Made by a program: the position numbers and the translations under genes. Below the pieces are notes generated by a model. It made no database searches and was not told where the DNA came from. It saw only the letters and a list, made by a program, of their open reading frames with translations. From Paracoccus aestuarii (GTDB lineage: Bacteria > Pseudomonadota > Alphaproteobacteria > Rhodobacterales > Rhodobacteraceae), in NCBI RefSeq assembly GCF_028553885.1, contig NZ_CP067169.1, forward strand, positions 2,921,001 to 2,985,000: a stretch of DNA of 64,000 nt, written 5' to 3'. The first letter of the stretch is position 1. The number at the start of each line of letters is the position of its first letter. Below, piece by piece: positions 59,911 through 64,000 of the stretch.

Positions 59911-60332
59911 CGGGAGGCCTGCGCCGTTGACCCTGAGATGGATCTTGGTCGAGAACCCACCTCTCGAACGGCCAAGAGCCTCTTTCGGAGTCCCCCTTTT
60001 GCGCCCGCCGCATGATGGTGCGCGCGGATCACAGTGCTATCAACCATCTGGAGCTTGTCTGGCGCGATCTCAGCGTGGTTCAGCGCATCCAGGATATCCT
60101 CCCACAGTCCCGCCAAAGTCCAGCGGCGGAACTGACGGTAGACCGAGGACCACTTGCCAAACTCTTCGGGCAGATCACGCCATGGCGCACCAGTCCTTGC
60201 GATCCAGAAAATTCCATCGAGAACAAGACGATGGTTCGCGGGTTTCCGCCCGTTAGCGTGCCGGACGGCACGAATGAAGCCTTCGAAGAAGGTCCACTCA
60301 TCGTCGGATATCAGGTTGCGTGCCAAGTTCAT
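59907..60332 (-). CDS. IS5/IS427 transposase, first frame
   Basis: 141 codons: LISDDEWTFFEGFIRAVRHA, RLVLDGIFWIARTGAPWRDL, PEEFGKWSSVYRQFRRWTLA, LQMVDSTVIRAHHHAAGAKG (first catalytic Asp). After AGAKGG the frame is non-homologous; homologous reading continues in the -1 frame at the A4G5 run. It is the N-terminal half of the transposase. Confidence 0.9.
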   Translation of the reverse strand: MNLARNLISDDEWTFFEGFIRAVRHANGRKPANHRLVLDGIFWIARTGAPWRDLPEEFGKWSSVYRQFRRWTLAGLWEDILDALNHAEIAPDKLQMVDSTVIRAHHHAAGAKGGLRKRLLAVREVGSRPRSISGSTAQASR

Positions 60333-60401
60333 CTCCCACGTAGAGATGAGCTTGAATCATACGACGACTGCCAGAGGAATCCCTTTTGTCAACACGACCT
60401 A

Positions 60402-60449
60402 GCTAAAGTTGTTGCGTCAATAAGAGATTACAAGGACAAGCTTGCATGA
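60402..60449 (+). pseudogene. C-terminal tail of a lost gene coupled to the HNH gene
   Basis: The plus-strand frame AKVVASIRDYKDKLA-stop ends with TGA at 60447-60449, overlapping the ATG of the HNH gene (60446). Such ATGA overlap implies a former upstream partner of which only the last ~15 codons remain next to the IS element. Confidence 0.5.
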
Positions 60450-61075
60450 AGAAATTAAACGCACCGCCCTTCGACAGACAAGTCGTCCGCTTTTTGCGCT
60501 CGAAGCTTTCTGATGTCCCGACCGCGCAAAATCTATGGAAGCGCAGTGATGGAAAGTACAGGGACTTCAAAAATAACGTAACTGCAACAATGATGGTCGC
60601 GCAATCTAGGCGATGCGCATATTGCGGCACTCGCCTATTCGAGAAACGGCCCCACAGAGATCATATCGCGCCGAAGAGCCCTCATTTCAGTTGGGCATTT
60701 TGGCCAACAAACCTAGTTTTGGCATGCTATTGTTGCAACGTCGATTGTAAGGGGGAGACCGATACGGTCGCTGTGGTGGCGTCCACCTATCGGCGCACGA
60801 TTTTTACCATTGTGCATCCCTTCGTTGACGATCCGACTGATCATCTGAATTTTGGAGTGGCTGAAAAGGCCATCCTAGTAAACCCAAAGAACGGTTCAGC
60901 GAAGGGAGCCGAAACCATCAGGCTCTTCAAGTTAATGGACCCTGAACGTGCCAAGGAGCGAGCCAAGGATGTTCTTTTAGACGAAGACATCGAGCATCTT
61001 CACGGCGTAACCCGGGATATGTTTCTTGCCGCAACTGAAGAGTTGCGTGGCGGCAGAGTAGTCATGAAAGCCTGA
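60446..61075 (+). CDS. HNH endonuclease, PtuB/retron-type
   Basis: 209 residues. HNH site: RRCAYCGTRLFEKRPHRDHI, APKS, then NLVLACYCCNVDCKG; the CxxC and CxxxC cysteines bind a structural zinc, and DHIAPK carries the HNH His. The N-terminal ~45 residues (MKKLNAPPFDRQVVRFLRSK) match HNH partners of ATPases in Septu (PtuB) and some retron systems. C-terminal helices follow (RAKERAKDVLLDEDIEHLHG). The coupled upstream gene, presumably the ATPase, is missing, so the protein may now be inactive or unregulated. More AT-rich than the flanks. Confidence 0.82.
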   Translation: MKKLNAPPFDRQVVRFLRSKLSDVPTAQNLWKRSDGKYRDFKNNVTATMMVAQSRRCAYCGTRLFEKRPHRDHIAPKSPHFSWAFWPTNLVLACYCCNVDCKGETDTVAVVASTYRRTIFTIVHPFVDDPTDHLNFGVAEKAILVNPKNGSAKGAETIRLFKLMDPERAKERAKDVLLDEDIEHLHGVTRDMFLAATEELRGGRVVMKA

Positions 61076-61242
61076 GGCGATAGTAATTGTCCCGCCTCGC
61101 GCACAGGAGCTTGGGCGAATTATTAGAGCCGGCATTGCGCTTCGAGCCAAACTGAACGGCAGGTTTGGTAACGATGCGCCGCAACAGTTTTTATCTGGGA
61201 GAAAGTCAGCAAAGGGCCGTTCTGGGCCGCCAGCGCCGCGCG

Positions 61243-61617
61243 TCATCTTTCTGGAAACCGGATGACATTGTCGCCACGCATGAAGGCGATGGCGCCTTCT
61301 TCCTCGATTGTCTGAACAGCGGCGTCTCTGGCTTCCTTGTCGGAGGCGAACTGGTCGTCCCAGACATGGCTGGTGCCATCCTGGTCGACGACTTCAAGCA
61401 TCCAGTTCTGATCCGTTTCGGCGCGATAGATTTCGATGGAGAAGGGATAGCCGTCGATGATGACGCGCTGGCTTTTGCCCGACGTGACGATGTTCGGTTC
61501 TTCTTCGATCATCTGATGGATCCCGGCTTGTGGGTTCCAGAGCAGTATGCGCGTTCCGACAAGCGGGTCAATCGCCCGCGAAAGTGCGGCCCCGCCGTCG
61601 TTTCCCACCCAGCTCAT
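61243..61617 (-). CDS. Hypothetical protein
   Basis: 124 residues: MSWVGNDGGAALSRAIDPLV, RVIIDGYPFSIEIYRAETDQ, WMLEVVDQDGTSHVWDDQFA, AVQTIEEEGAIAFMRGDNVI. Mixed alpha/beta, soluble, acidic. No known motif recognised; it is plausible as a conserved alphaproteobacterial protein. It lies 90 bp before the tRNA-fMet gene on the same strand; 61076-61242 has no gene. Confidence 0.65.
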   Translation of the reverse strand: MSWVGNDGGAALSRAIDPLVGTRILLWNPQAGIHQMIEEEPNIVTSGKSQRVIIDGYPFSIEIYRAETDQNWMLEVVDQDGTSHVWDDQFASDKEARDAAVQTIEEEGAIAFMRGDNVIRFPER

Positions 61618-61707
61618 TTTTGTTGAGTAGGTGTTGAGTCGGCGGACCGGTATGATGATACCCCACGGCCTGACCGGGCGTAACGCGCTGTTATTACTGC
61701 GGATTTT

Positions 61708-61784
<77 letters not shown>

Positions 61785-61842
61785 CCAATTTTGTCCTGAT
61801 CGGGTGTTTTGATCGTTTCAGAGAGATATGCGTTTCTTTCCA

Positions 61843-61960
61843 GGTCTGGCGGTGACCTACTCTCCCACGTCTTGAGACGCAGTACCATCGGCGCAGCGGC
61901 ACTTAACGGCCGAGTTCGGGATGGGATCGGGTGTTTTGCTCGCGCTAGGGCCACCAGACC
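61843..61960 (-). rRNA. rrf: 5S ribosomal RNA
   Basis: Complement begins GGTCTGGTGGCCCTAGCGCG and contains CCGATCCCATCCCGAACTCG and the closing AGAGTAGGTCACCGCCAGAC, the conserved 5S regions; terminal stems pair TCTGGTGG with CCGCCAGA. Ends are estimated to within a few bases. Confidence 0.96.
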
Positions 61961-62050
61961 AGGAAAGAAACGCTCAGCGTCGGATCCCTTGCGGGATCTG
62001 ATATTGTCCAAGGATGCTTTGGAGGAAGCGGGGGTAATCCTGCTTCTTCC

Positions 62051-64000
<1,950 letters not shown>

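Larger units (their letters stand above)
59549..60399 (-). mobile_element. IS5-family element (IS427 group)
   Basis: Inverted ends GGTCATGTTGACAAA (from 59549) and, on the complement, GGTCGTGTTGACAAA (to 60399) differ at one base. TA is present outside both ends (59547-59548, 60400-60401), compatible with IS427 targets but weak evidence. 851 bp; transposase in two overlapping frames on the minus strand. Confidence 0.85.

Noticed and set aside
59907..60332. Treating the two IS427-group frames as an inactivated transposase
   Set aside because: An A4G5 run at the transition and a homologous -1 frame fit programmed frameshifting usual for this group.

Overview
The window looks like an accessory region of a Rhodobacteraceae genome, most likely Paracoccus or a close relative. 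The evidence is high GC, alphaproteobacterial gene families (Tct transporter, SCO/PCuAC copper proteins, phage-type DUF6362 and ParB-methylase genes), and an rRNA operon ending 23S-5S-tRNA-fMet. The genus is inferred; no 16S gene lies in the window.

Layout. 1-4485: start of an ABC permease gene, a LysR regulator and a tctCBA tripartite tricarboxylate transporter. 5003-6356: an intact IS5-family element with CTAA target duplication. 6370-15860: a metal/copper island on the minus strand (zntA-type ATPase, isoprenylcysteine-methyltransferase-like protein, lspA, dsbB-dsbA, two SCO proteins around PCuAC, DUF411, two L,D-transpeptidases), driven at one end by a MerR/CadR-type divergent promoter with a 19-bp spacer; the MerR gene is followed by a BASS-type transporter gene. 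16280-18574: a DUF262-HNH-AlbA_2 fusion, probably defensive. 18979-21053: an IS91-family transposase and its frameshifted integrase. 21972-24498: two convergent exported ClpP-like proteins with different C-terminal domains (LprI-like and PAN/Apple-like). 25120-27476: a complete IS66 element with 8-bp target duplication. 27744-32432: a compact four-gene cassette built around a TolQ/MotA-like channel with a long coiled-coil tail and an OmpA-domain partner, reminiscent of ZorAB but with two unfamiliar upstream genes. It is the best candidate here for an undescribed system. 32476-40672: UvrD-type helicase, SRAP protein, secreted nuclease, a broken lysE beside its Lrp-type regulator, an ABC-F ATPase and a small lipoprotein. 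40980-42735: an AT-richer AAA ATPase plus PIN-like pair, a second candidate defence module.

43199-52165 is a mosaic: a minus-strand cluster with an XRE protein and a MoxR/Lon-like AAA ATPase (a piece of which is duplicated nearby), a Tn7-like tnsA/tnsB pair cut by an IS3 (IS407-group) element, phage-derived genes including an endolysin, and a truncated second SRAP gene. 52371-61617 holds a tyrosine integrase, a quinone oxidoreductase next to a LysR remnant, an excisionase/replication-like phage operon with a ParB-methyltransferase, an IS5/IS427-group element, and a PtuB-like HNH gene whose translationally coupled upstream partner has been lost. 61708-64000 is the distal end of an rRNA operon on the minus strand.

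Overall the window is a landing zone for mobile DNA between housekeeping-type segments. At least five insertion sequences and several broken genes (lysE, lysR, SRAP, dapA-like, tnsB, integrase, AAA ATPase fragment) record repeated insertion and deletion. Candidate defence or conflict modules (DUF262 fusion, ZorAB-like motor cassette, AAA-PIN pair, HNH orphan) are interspersed between them.
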